A stretch of 17,970 nucleotides of DNA from an uncultured Christensenella sp. (lineage in GTDB: Bacteria; Bacillota; Clostridia; Christensenellales; Borkfalkiaceae): the NCBI GenBank assembly GCA_910579585.1, contig CAJTVA010000028.1, positions 1 to 17,970 on the forward strand, written 5' to 3'. Positions 7,034 to 14,176 of the stretch are shown one piece after another (position 1 is the first letter of the stretch; each line of letters starts with the position of its first letter). Both the position numbers and the translations under genes were made by a program. The notes below the pieces were generated by a model that was not told where the DNA came from, did no database searches, and saw nothing but the letters and a program-made list of their open reading frames with translations.

Positions 7034-8897
7034 GTCCGTCGAGCTGTAATTTTATGGCTTGCAGCTTCCCTAAAATTTCATTGACCTTTTTATAATCTGC
7101 GGCGATAGCGGGGTCGGAAAGCTCTGCGTTCAGTCTTGCCTCTTCTTCTTCGAGACCGCAGATTTTTTGTTCGAGCTTTTTTACCGCGTCTTTCTTGCGC
7201 TCTTCCTCCGCCCGCTCTTTTTTGGAACGGTAAGAATTTTTCTTCTCTTCGTCGCGCGCACGACTTTTAAGCCTTTCTTCCTCGGCTTGGGCTTGTTCGC
7301 GTTTGCGATGTTTTTCCTCGGCGTAAAACTCGTAGCCGCCGTCGTAGACTATGAGCTTGCCGTCCTCTATTTCGACGATTTTACGCGCGACGGCTGAAAT
7401 GAAATATCTGTCGTGAGAAACGAATAAAAGCGTGCCGTCGAAGCTTTGAAGCGCCTTTTCAAGGCTCTCTCTTGCGGGCAGGTCTAAGTGGTTTGTAGGC
7501 TCGTCGAACAAAAGGAAGTTGCCCTTTTCGCTTTCGGCTATGCACAGCGCAAGTTTTGCCCTTTCCCCGCCGGAAAGCGATTTTACGGGTTTTTGCATAT
7601 CCTCTTCGAAAAGCCCGCATCTTGCGAGCGCCGACCTTATTTCGGTCTGCGAGAAAGCGACGTGCCTTTCCCACAGCTCTGCCAAAACCGTATTTTCGCC
7701 GTTTAAGTTCGCGCCCTCCTGGTCGTAGAACGCGAGTTTGACGAACCGTCCGAGTTCAATTTGCGGGTTGCCGCCTAGACGTATCTGCCTTAAAAGGGTA
7801 GACTTGCCCGTGCCGTTTTCGCCGACCAAAGCGACCTTTTCGCCGCGCCTTATATTCAATTGCCCCCCTGATATGAGCCGTTTACCGCCGATTTCGAGGT
7901 CTAGCGAGTTCAGCGACAGAACGTTTTCGTAAGGCGTGTTTTCGTAAGTGAAGCGGTACGCGGGCGATTTGGGGGGAATATACGGCTTTTCCAAAATTTC
8001 CATTTTTTCAAGCTGTTTTACCCGACTTTGCGCCGACTTCGCCGTCGTGGCGCGGACGATATTCCTGTCGACGTAGTCCTGCAACTTTTTGCGCTCTTCC
8101 TGCTGCGCCTCGTACTCTTTTAAAAGTCTTGCCTGCCTTTCGGCTTTTAAAACCTTATATTTTGAATAATTGCCCGCAAACGACGAAAGACGCTTGTTTT
8201 CTATCTCTAAAATGCGCGAAGTGAGCTTATCAAGAAAATATCTGTCGTGCGAAACGATTAATACCGCGCCCTTGAAAGCCGCAAGATATTCTTCGAGCCA
8301 GTTCAGCGTTGAAACGTCGAGGTGGTTTGTCGGTTCGTCCAAAATCAGAAGGTCGGGTTGTTCAAGTAACAGTCTTGCAAGTTTTAAGCGGGTTTTCTCC
8401 CCGCCCGACATAGTGTCGATAATCTGTCCGTATTTATTTTGAAAGCCCATTCCGTTTAAAACGGTCTTTATCTTCACTTCCGCAAGGTAGCAATCGTGCG
8501 AGGAAATATAAGCGTTCAAATTCTCGATTTGTGCCGAAAGTGCGGCATATTCGGGGGTATACGCTTCCGTTGCCGCCAATTTTTGAGATAATTTTTCCAA
8601 CTTTTCGATTGCGGAAAGCTCGGCTTTGAAAACTTCGAGCATCTCAGTATAGACGGTGTTGCCGCTTGAATAGCCGCCGTTCTGTTCGAGGTAGCCTATG
8701 CGCGCGCCGTTCTTTTTTACGACCTGACCGCAGTCGGGCGAAAGCTCGCCTAAAACAAGCTTTAAAAGCGTGGTCTTACCCTCGCCGTTGGCGCCGATAA
8801 GCCCTATACGCTCGCCCTCGTTGACGGCGAACGACACTCCGTCGAAAATTAAGTTGTCGCCGTAAGAAAACGCGGCGCTTTCAACCGTTATAATCAT
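7005..8897 (-). CDS. ABC-F family ATPase (ribosome-associated type)
   Basis: A 630-residue soluble protein with two ABC cassettes and no membrane helices, the ABC-F arrangement. First cassette: Walker A GANGEGKTT (35-43), signature MSGGE, Walker B LLILDEPTNHLD. Second: Walker A GENGTGKST, signature LSGGE, Walker B LLFDEPTNHLD. Between them is a charged linker rich in K, E and R (about residues 240-310). The C-terminus (about 540-630) is a long charged coiled coil like that of YdiF- or Uup-type members. ABC-F proteins act on the ribosome in translation or, in some groups, protect against antibiotics; the subgroup cannot be fixed by eye. It starts 3 nt after the radical SAM stop, hence probable translational coupling. 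No strong SD is seen. Confidence 0.95.
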   Translation of the reverse strand: MIITVESAAFSYGDNLIFDGVSFAVNEGERIGLIGANGEGKTTLLKLVLGELSPDCGQVVKKNGARIGYLEQNGGYSSGNTVYTEMLEVFKAELSAIEKLEKLSQKLAATEAYTPEYAALSAQIENLNAYISSHDCYLAEVKIKTVLNGMGFQNKYGQIIDTMSGGEKTRLKLARLLLEQPDLLILDEPTNHLDVSTLNWLEEYLAAFKGAVLIVSHDRYFLDKLTSRILEIENKRLSSFAGNYSKYKVLKAERQARLLKEYEAQQEERKKLQDYVDRNIVRATTAKSAQSRVKQLEKMEILEKPYIPPKSPAYRFTYENTPYENVLSLNSLDLEIGGKRLISGGQLNIRRGEKVALVGENGTGKSTLLRQIRLGGNPQIELGRFVKLAFYDQEGANLNGENTVLAELWERHVAFSQTEIRSALARCGLFEEDMQKPVKSLSGGERAKLALCIAESEKGNFLLFDEPTNHLDLPARESLEKALQSFDGTLLFVSHDRYFISAVARKIVEIEDGKLIVYDGGYEFYAEEKHRKREQAQAEEERLKSRARDEEKKNSYRSKKERAEEERKKDAVKKLEQKICGLEEEEARLNAELSDPAIAADYKKVNEILGKLQAIKLQLDGLYKDYETMI

Positions 8898-8900
8898 AAT

Positions 8901-9752
8901 TTAATAGTCCCATTTTGGTATATAATTCTCGTCCGCGCTGTCGTAATCTTGCAAAAAGACGTTTTTCAGACCGTACTCTTTGACTGCGGCGACTACTTTT
9001 TCGTACTCGCGGCGGGTTATGCGGCGGTTCAGTTCCTTGAAATTTTCAATCTCGCCGAAAGGGGTGTACTGGCTCATAAGGCTGAAATACACGGTTTCGG
9101 GCAGACTTGCGACGAATTCGACTACGTTTACGCTGTCGTAAGCGGCGAGCGGAAGTATCAGGTGGCGGACGATACAGCCCGAAAGCATTTTGCCGTCGGC
9201 GCGAAGTTTCAAGGGTTTTTGCGACATAAACTTTATAGCGGGCAGGGCGAAGTCGGCATAGTCGCCCCGCGCGGTATAGCGCTTAGAAAGCGCGTTGTCG
9301 ATAAATTTCAGGTCGGTGAGCCAGATATCGACAAAGCCGTCCGCAAGCTTTAAAGCCTCTTCCGTTTCGTAGCCGTGGGTGTTGTAGACGATGGGTATTT
9401 TGGGGCGGTAAAGGTCGATTGCCCCCATAATATGCTTTAAATAATGGGTCGGATTGACTAAATTAATATTCTCAGCACCCGCATCTTCAAGCTTCTTGAA
9501 AATGTCGGCGAGTTTCCTTTCCGACAGGTCTTTACCTCTACGGTTGCGGGATAAGTCGAAGTTCTGGCAGAATACGCACTTCAAGCTACAGCCGCAGAAA
9601 AACACACAGCCGCTGCCGTTTTTGAAAGATACGGGCGGTTCCTCGAAAGGATGAAGATAATATTTTGCGATTTTAAGCCCCTTAACTCCGCACGCGCCGG
9701 ACTTTTCATCTCTGTCGGCGCCGCAGGAAACGGGGCACTGCGTGCAATTCAT
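8901..9752 (-). CDS. PflX-like radical SAM protein (COG1313 type)
   Basis: A 283-residue radical SAM enzyme related to pyruvate-formate-lyase activases. The 4Fe-4S motif is CxxxCxxC at Cys55, Cys59 and Cys62 (GCSLKCVFCQN). The N-terminus has further cysteines (3, 6, 10, 21) in MNCTQCPVSCG, the usual start of the PflX group, followed by HPFEEPPVS and later NLVNPTHY and IVYNTHGYE, also typical. The group's true substrate is not established. The frame is open 45 codons further upstream, but the ATG at 9752 matches the family start. It has no SD: TATAAT (9759-9764) ends exactly 6 nt before the ATG, so the mRNA is probably leaderless. First gene of a four-gene operon. Confidence 0.92.
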   Translation of the reverse strand: MNCTQCPVSCGADRDEKSGACGVKGLKIAKYYLHPFEEPPVSFKNGSGCVFFCGCSLKCVFCQNFDLSRNRRGKDLSERKLADIFKKLEDAGAENINLVNPTHYLKHIMGAIDLYRPKIPIVYNTHGYETEEALKLADGFVDIWLTDLKFIDNALSKRYTARGDYADFALPAIKFMSQKPLKLRADGKMLSGCIVRHLILPLAAYDSVNVVEFVASLPETVYFSLMSQYTPFGEIENFKELNRRITRREYEKVVAAVKEYGLKNVFLQDYDSADENYIPKWDY

Positions 9753-9758
9753 AAACAC

Positions 9759-9787
9759 ATTATAAAATAAACGCCGAATAAATGCAA
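9759..9787 (-). promoter_or_regulatory. Promoter of the radical SAM/ABC-F operon, leaderless type
   Basis: TATAAT at 9759-9764 on the minus strand, 17-bp spacer, TTGCAT (9782-9787) as a weak -35. Six nucleotides separate the -10 from the ATG. It is back to back with the metK riboswitch promoter, whose -35 begins at 9793. Confidence 0.7.
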
Positions 9788-9792
9788 ATCGT

Positions 9793-9821
9793 TTGACAAC
9801 GGTGCGGCGAAACGCTATAAT
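9793..9821 (+). promoter_or_regulatory. Consensus promoter of the riboswitch-GNAT-metK operon
   Basis: Perfect TTGACA (9793-9798), 17-bp spacer, perfect TATAAT (9816-9821). Transcription should start near 9828, just before the riboswitch. Confidence 0.9.
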
Positions 9822-9830
9822 GTTTTTAAA

Positions 9831-9920
9831 CCTATAAAGAGTGTGCGAGGGAACGGCCCTTAGACCACACAGCAACCTGCCAAGCAAGGTGCTACAGCCG
9901 AACCGATGGGAAATATAAGA
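9831..9920 (+). ncRNA. SAM riboswitch (SAM-I clan), compact form
   Basis: The core GAGGGAACGGCCC (9847-9859), AGCAACC (9871-9877) and AAGGTGCTA (9886-9894) matches the SAM-I clan. Helices that can be drawn: P1, CCTATA (9831-9836) with TATAAG (9914-9919), one mismatch; P2, GTGTG (9841-9845) with CACAC (9866-9870) topped by AGGG/CCCT; a very short P3, ACC-TGC, CAA loop, GCA-A-GGT (9875-9890). GG in the P2 loop (9855-9856) can make the expected pseudoknot with CC at 9898-9899. P4 is weak or absent, so the subclass (SAM-I or SAM-I/IV) is left open. SAM binding should favour the terminator just downstream, shutting off the metK operon when SAM is plentiful. Confidence 0.9.
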
Positions 9921-9925
9921 ATTTT

Positions 9926-9955
9926 AGCCCCTTCCGTCGGTCGGAAGGGGCTTTT
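9926..9955 (+). terminator. Riboswitch expression-platform terminator
   Basis: AGCCCCTTCC (9926-9935) pairs perfectly with GGAAGGGGCT (9943-9952), 7-nt loop, followed by TTT. It sits right after riboswitch P1 and before the GNAT start, as expected for SAM-controlled termination. Confidence 0.88.
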
Positions 9956-9966
9956 CTGAGGTTAGT

Positions 9967-10413
9967 ATGGCAAGCGTTGCGCTAAGAAGAATGACCGCCG
10001 AGGACAAGGATATATTCTTTGAAATGTCGCGCGAGTTCTACTCTTGCGGGGCGGCGCACGCGCCTATTCCCGAAGAATACAGGACGAGCTTCTGGAACGA
10101 AGTCGTTTCGGGCGGGCCCGTAAACGCGTATATCATCGTATGCGACGGCGAAGTTGCGGGCTACGCTTTGGTTGCCTACTACGCTTCGCAGGAATACGGC
10201 GGGAAGATTGCGCTTTTCGACGAACTTTTTATTAAGTCCGCTTTGCGGGGTCTGGGTATAGGCAAGAAGGTTTTCGAACTTGTAGAGTCAAGCGGCGCGG
10301 TTGCCGTAAGGCTCGAGGTCGAGAAAGGCAATTTAAGGGCAATGAAGCTGTACCGCGAGTTAGGCTACGAAGAGTTCGACTACATTCAGATGTCAAAAAA
10401 ATTAAAACGATAG
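9967..10413 (+). CDS. GNAT-family N-acetyltransferase
   Basis: A 148-residue single-domain acetyltransferase using acetyl-CoA. The acetyl-CoA loop is in LRGLGIGKKVFELVE (about 97-111), preceded by the strand IALFDELFIKSALRG, and the C-terminal motif is VEKGNLRAMKLYRELGYEEF. Length is normal for stand-alone GNATs. The ATG at 9967 has TGAGG 5 nt upstream. It is the first gene behind the SAM riboswitch and precedes metK by 18 bp, so it is probably co-transcribed and SAM-repressed. The substrate cannot be told from sequence; the context makes a metabolite linked to methionine or SAM, or its detoxification, a reasonable guess only. Confidence 0.88.
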   Translation: MASVALRRMTAEDKDIFFEMSREFYSCGAAHAPIPEEYRTSFWNEVVSGGPVNAYIIVCDGEVAGYALVAYYASQEYGGKIALFDELFIKSALRGLGIGKKVFELVESSGAVAVRLEVEKGNLRAMKLYRELGYEEFDYIQMSKKLKR

Positions 10414-10431
10414 ACGACAGAGGATAAATTT

Positions 10432-11577
10432 ATGAGAAAGTTTTTTACGAGCGAGAGCGTGACGGAAGGTCACCCCGACAAGCTTTGCGACCAGATTTCG
10501 GACGCGTGCCTTGACGCGATTTTGGCGGTTGATAAAAACGCGCACTGTGCGATTGAGTGCTGTGCGGCGTACGACAGATTGCTTATTATGGGCGAGGTCA
10601 CCACCACCGCCGACGTCGATTACGAAAAGATTGCCCGCGAAACGATTGAAAAAATAGGATACAGGCACGGCTCTTTTGCGTTCGACAAGTGCAAAATAGA
10701 CGTTGCGGTGCACCGCCAGAGCCCCGACATCGCTATGGGCGTTGACAGGACGGGCGCCGCGGATATACGCGACAGCTTCGGCGCGGGCGACCAAGGAATG
10801 ATGTTCGGGTATGCGTGCCGCGAAACCGAAGAGCTTACACCCCTACCCATTGCGCTTGCGCACAGGCTTGCTTTAAGGCTTACCGAAGTCAGGAAGTCGG
10901 GCTTATTACCCTATCTTCGCCCCGACGGAAAGACGCAAGTTACCGTCGAATACGACGGAAAAAGACCCGTGCGAGTAGACGCGATTGTCGTTTCCGCACA
11001 ACACAACTCGAAAGTAACGCAAGAGCAGTTAAGGGAAGATATTACAAAGCACGTAATCTCGGTGCTGCCCGCGGAGCTTATAAAGGATACTAAATTTTTT
11101 ATTAACCCGACGGGCAGGTTCGAAATCGGCGGACCCGAGGGCGACAGCGGACTTACGGGCAGAAAAATTATCGTCGATACATACGGCGGCAGGTGTGCGC
11201 ACGGCGGCGGGGCTTTTTCCGGCAAGGACCCGACTAAGGTTGACCGTTCGGCGGCGTATATGGCGCGGTACGTTTGCAAAAACCTTGTTGCGGCGGGGCT
11301 TTGCGACGAGGTCGAGTTGCAGGTGGCTTACGCAATAGGCGTTGCCCGTCCCGTTTCGGTTTTCGTCGATACTTTCGGCACGGGCAGGCTTTCGGACGGC
11401 GAAATCGCCGATATAGTTGTGAAAGAGTTCGATTTGCGCCCTTACTCTATTATAGAAACGCTTGGACTGCGCGCGCCTATCTATTTTGAAACGGCGGCGT
11501 ACGGGCACTTCGGAAAAGCGGGACTTCCTTGGGAGCGACTGACCAAAACCAAAGATTTGAAAAAGTATCTGAAATAA
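10432..11577 (+). CDS. metK: S-adenosylmethionine synthetase (methionine adenosyltransferase)
   Basis: Makes SAM from methionine and ATP. The 381-residue protein carries the family signatures: SVTEGHPDKLCDQISDA at the N-terminus (HPDK at 14-17), GAGDQGMMFGYA at 117-128, and the glycine-rich loop GGGAFSGKD at 258-266 followed by KVDRSAAY. Length is normal. The ATG has AGAGGA about 7 nt upstream. Second gene of the operon controlled by the SAM riboswitch at 9831-9920, which is feedback control by its own product. It is convergent with the AT-rich RelB-like gene, and the hairpin at 11619-11653 lies between them. Confidence 0.98.
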   Translation: MRKFFTSESVTEGHPDKLCDQISDACLDAILAVDKNAHCAIECCAAYDRLLIMGEVTTTADVDYEKIARETIEKIGYRHGSFAFDKCKIDVAVHRQSPDIAMGVDRTGAADIRDSFGAGDQGMMFGYACRETEELTPLPIALAHRLALRLTEVRKSGLLPYLRPDGKTQVTVEYDGKRPVRVDAIVVSAQHNSKVTQEQLREDITKHVISVLPAELIKDTKFFINPTGRFEIGGPEGDSGLTGRKIIVDTYGGRCAHGGGAFSGKDPTKVDRSAAYMARYVCKNLVAAGLCDEVELQVAYAIGVARPVSVFVDTFGTGRLSDGEIADIVVKEFDLRPYSIIETLGLRAPIYFETAAYGHFGKAGLPWERLTKTKDLKKYLK

Positions 11578-11618
11578 AAAGACGGCTAACATTAAGACAC
11601 AAATTATTTGAAAAATAA

Positions 11619-11653
11619 AGAACTCTCTTGAATATTTTTTTTAAGAGAGTTCT
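11619..11653. terminator. Terminator between metK and the RelB-like gene
   Basis: AGAACTCTCTT (11619-11629) pairs with AAGAGAGTTCT (11643-11653), 13-nt T-rich loop. On the minus strand it is followed by TTTATTTTT, so it mainly serves the RelB-like gene; on the plus strand the tail is weaker but it may also stop metK transcripts. Confidence 0.8.
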
Positions 11654-11685
11654 CTATTTCACCATCAAAAATTATTTAAAAAAAC

Positions 11686-12336
11686 TTAATTATTTAGAAA
11701 AGCTTTATACTTGTTCACAAGTTGTTGAACCTTTATAGCAAATTTACCTTGTAAACGATCCTCCCAATATGGCACTGAATTTTCCAAAGATTCTAATGTG
11801 TTAGTAAACTCAATTTCTGTACATTCTTGCAAAATTCTTTTAATATAAAATTCCAAATCAGCAAATTTCATTGTTCTTGTATTTGCCTTACCTTCCATAA
11901 AACACGACAAAATAACAAAATAAATATAAGCACTTCCCTGATTCATTCCAGTATTTGTAGAAACACTTTTTGCAAGTTCCTGATAATCAGTATAAGATAA
12001 ATATTTATTGTCTTTAAAAATATCCCAAATGTAATCTCTCATTTCTTCTGTAATCACATTGTTATTTTTGCAATAATAATTTTTTATATCTTTTTGCATA
12101 TTATCTTTCCTAATATTGCTTGTTGATTCAAAATTTTTGTACATATTGGGTTCCATTATTCTTGAAGCATATGGTTTTGTGTCTTGAAGTAAAAACGCAA
12201 TTCCTTTCTCTTTCACCAAACGCTTTAAAAAAATTTTTATAGCCGATTGAAATTCAAGTCCTATATCGTCTAATATCGTTTCTGCTGTTTCAAATAAATT
12301 TTTATCAATGTTAAAATTTAATTGTTTTGTTTCCAT
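11686..12336 (-). CDS. RelB/DinJ-like N-terminus fused to an unknown C-terminal region
   Basis: 216 residues. The first 50 or so (KQLNFNIDKNLFETAETILD, then FQSAIKIFLKRLVKEKGIAFLL) look like the ribbon-helix-helix antitoxins of the RelB/DinJ family: a beta strand, two helices, and the closing G-I-x-F. RelB antitoxins are usually about 80-100 residues; here a linker (about 60-95) leads to a 120-residue, mostly helical extension (from about VITEEMRDYIWDIF to the end), with MNQGSAYIYFVILSCFMEGK and TRTMKFADLEFYIKRI. The extension vaguely recalls N-terminal regions of some McrA-type restriction proteins, but I am not confident. No toxin-like gene is adjacent. It is clearly AT-rich against its neighbours, with its own SD (AAGGAGGGA), a TATAAT upstream and its own terminator, which suggests acquired DNA. 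Confidence 0.75.
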   Translation of the reverse strand: METKQLNFNIDKNLFETAETILDDIGLEFQSAIKIFLKRLVKEKGIAFLLQDTKPYASRIMEPNMYKNFESTSNIRKDNMQKDIKNYYCKNNNVITEEMRDYIWDIFKDNKYLSYTDYQELAKSVSTNTGMNQGSAYIYFVILSCFMEGKANTRTMKFADLEFYIKRILQECTEIEFTNTLESLENSVPYWEDRLQGKFAIKVQQLVNKYKAFLNN

Positions 12337-12374
12337 TAATATCCCTCCTTATTTTTTTACAAGCATATTATAGT

Positions 12375-12380
12375 AAATTA
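12375..12380 (-). promoter_or_regulatory. Possible -10 of the RelB-like gene
   Basis: A TATAAT on the minus strand lies about 35 nt upstream of the ATG, ahead of the AAGGAGGGA SD. No convincing -35 was found, so the position is approximate. Confidence 0.35.
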
Positions 12381-12414
12381 CTCTAAAATTTTTTTGATGT
12401 TCATAAAAACAAAA

Positions 12415-12442
12415 AACCTGTCCACTTTTAAGTGGACAGGTT
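12415..12442 (-). terminator. proS terminator
   Basis: AACCTGTCCACTT (12415-12427) and AAGTGGACAGGTT (12430-12442) form a 13-bp perfect stem; the innermost pairs probably open to a larger loop. On the minus strand it is followed by TTTTGTTTTT. It ends proS, whose stop is at 12460. Confidence 0.88.
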
Positions 12443-12459
12443 ATAATTTATATTACTTA

Positions 12460-13887
12460 TTAATAAGCCCGTGCGAAGATTATGACGTGCTTTGCCTTTT
12501 TGCCGCAGATTGCGCAGGTTTTGGCGGTTTCGCCCTCGGCAAATACACGCGCGGTTGCTTGCGCGTAGGTTTTGACCTTATCCTCGCACTCGCGGCAGCC
12601 GCACCAGCCCGCTTTGACGAAGTTTCCGCCGTCTACTCCTTTTAAAATACCGTCGAGGTCGTCGGCGTACACAATGCGCCCGTCGCGGCGCGCACGCGCG
12701 GCTTCCAACATATCGCGCTGAACGGTTACGAGCAACTCTTTCACCGCGCCCTCGATACCGTTCAGAGAATAAGCGTTTTTATCCAAAGTATCGCGGCGGA
12801 ATATAAGCGCCTTGCCCTCTTCGATGTCGCGGGGGCCGAGTTCTATTCTCAACGGCACGCCCTTCATTTCCCACTCGTTGAACTTCCAGCCGGGGGAATT
12901 GTCTGCGTCGTCAAGCTTGACGCGCACGCCGACGCGCTCTAACTTTTCTTTGATTTCCGCGCACTTTTCCAAAACCCCGCCTTTTTTTGCGGCAATGGGC
13001 ACGATTACGACCTGAACGGGCGCAACCACGGGCGGCAACACAAGCCCCCTTTGGTCGCCGTGCGCCATAATCAGCGCGCCTATAAGACGGGTTGACACGC
13101 CGAAGCTCGTTGTATACGCATACTTCTGCACCCCGTCCTTATCCAAAAACTTTATATCGAACGCTTTAGCGAAATTCTGACCCAAGAAGTGCGTAGTGCC
13201 CGCCTGCAAGCTCTTTCCGTCCTTCATCATCGCTTCCATTCCGTAGGTTGCGACGGCGCCGGCAAACTTCTCTTTTTCGGTCTTTCTGCCGCAGATAACG
13301 GGTATAGCGAGGCAGTTTTCGGCGAACTCTTTGTAAACGGAAAGCATTTTCGCCGTTTCCTTTTCCGCCTCTTCCTCCGAAGCGTGCGCGGAGTGCCCCT
13401 CCTGCCACAAAAATTCGGAAGTTCTTAAAAACGGACGGGTCGTCTTTTCCCAACGCATAACGTTCGCCCACTGGTTGATTAAAATGGGTAACTCGCGGTA
13501 AGATTGCAACCACTTAGAGTACATATTGCCGATAATCGTTTCCGAAGTCGGGCGGATAGCCAAAGGCTCGGAAAGTTCTTCCCCGCCCGCGTGAGTGACA
13601 ACGGCGACCTCGGGCGCGAAGCCCTCGACGTGCTCTGCTTCCTTAGTGAAAAAGCTCATCGGGATAAGCAGGGGGAAATACGCGTTCTCGTATCCGTTTG
13701 CCTTAAAAAGCGCGTTCAGCTCCGATTGAATATTCTCCCAAATAGCGTAGCCGTAAGGACGGATAACCATAGTTCCCTTAACGGGTCCGTAATCGACGAG
13801 CTTGGTCTTGACGACCACGTCAGTATACCATTGCGGGAAGTCCTTTTCGATGTCGGCGATTTGTTCAACGAAACTTTCTTTTGCCAT
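12460..13887 (-). CDS. proS: Prolyl-tRNA synthetase, eukaryote/archaeal-like type
   Basis: Charges tRNA-Pro. 475 residues, the shorter form without the bacterial editing insertion between motifs 2 and 3. Visible class II features: GPVKGTMVIRPYGYAIWE near the N-terminus, LAIRPTSET, motif 2 region NVMRWEKTTRPFLRTSEFLWQEGHSAH, and the anticodon-binding domain starting near VQVVIVPI. The C-terminus has cysteines in WCGCRECE and CAICGKK and ends ARAY, consistent with the zinc-type C-terminal domain of this group. The start has AGAGGT 7 nt upstream, and a promoter lies at 13918-13946. Single-gene unit with its own terminator. Confidence 0.97.
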   Translation of the reverse strand: MAKESFVEQIADIEKDFPQWYTDVVVKTKLVDYGPVKGTMVIRPYGYAIWENIQSELNALFKANGYENAYFPLLIPMSFFTKEAEHVEGFAPEVAVVTHAGGEELSEPLAIRPTSETIIGNMYSKWLQSYRELPILINQWANVMRWEKTTRPFLRTSEFLWQEGHSAHASEEEAEKETAKMLSVYKEFAENCLAIPVICGRKTEKEKFAGAVATYGMEAMMKDGKSLQAGTTHFLGQNFAKAFDIKFLDKDGVQKYAYTTSFGVSTRLIGALIMAHGDQRGLVLPPVVAPVQVVIVPIAAKKGGVLEKCAEIKEKLERVGVRVKLDDADNSPGWKFNEWEMKGVPLRIELGPRDIEEGKALIFRRDTLDKNAYSLNGIEGAVKELLVTVQRDMLEAARARRDGRIVYADDLDGILKGVDGGNFVKAGWCGCRECEDKVKTYAQATARVFAEGETAKTCAICGKKAKHVIIFARAY

Positions 13888-13917
13888 AAAACGACCTCTT
13901 AAATAATTTTCCTATGA

Positions 13918-13946
13918 ATTATACCACGCGCCCGCGGAAAAATCAA
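13918..13946 (-). promoter_or_regulatory. proS promoter
   Basis: Minus-strand TATAAT (13918-13923), 17-bp spacer, TTGATT (13941-13946). It leaves a short leader with an SD before the proS ATG and no room for a T-box. Confidence 0.75.
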
Positions 13947-14007
13947 GCAATACGCCGACCGCGCCGCACAATAAAAACCGCTTGATATAGACCGCCAGAT
14001 AAAACAC

Positions 14008-14039
14008 AGCCGCCCGCGCAGGAACCTGCGCGGGCGGCT
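14008..14039. terminator. Strong GC-rich hairpin, probable terminator
   Basis: A perfect 15-bp stem (14008-14022 with 14025-14039; AGCCGCCCGCGCAGG on the left) with 2 unpaired bases. On the minus strand it is followed by GTGTTTTATC. It probably ends the transcript of the 172-residue secreted protein, leaving a 3' UTR of about 140 nt. Confidence 0.75.
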
Positions 14040-14054
14040 TGATAAATTCTAATT

Positions 14055-14147
14055 GACCGTAACCCGATAGAAGGCGGCTTAAAATTTTATAAGAACCACA
14101 TTATTTCATTTTAATACCGGGGATGCACTTACGTTCGGGTTACGGTC
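14055..14147. repeat. 12-bp perfect inverted repeat enclosing 69 bp
   Basis: GACCGTAACCCG at 14055-14066 and its exact complement CGGGTTACGGTC at 14136-14147. Next to it, CCCC/GGGG (about 14155-14166) closes a tetraloop that is GAAA on the minus strand. The arms could form the base helix of a folded RNA in the 3' UTR of the adjacent secreted-protein gene, or be ends of a small element. No known RNA family was recognised. Confidence 0.5.
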
Positions 14148-14176
14148 TGGAAACCCCTTTCGGGGATTGCCAACTG

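Noticed and set aside
11686..12336. Complete type II toxin-antitoxin operon
   Set aside because: The flanking genes are metK and proS; no toxin-sized frame is adjacent on either strand.
13888..14007. T-box leader for proS
   Set aside because: A good promoter at 13918-13946 lies too close to the ATG to allow a T-box.
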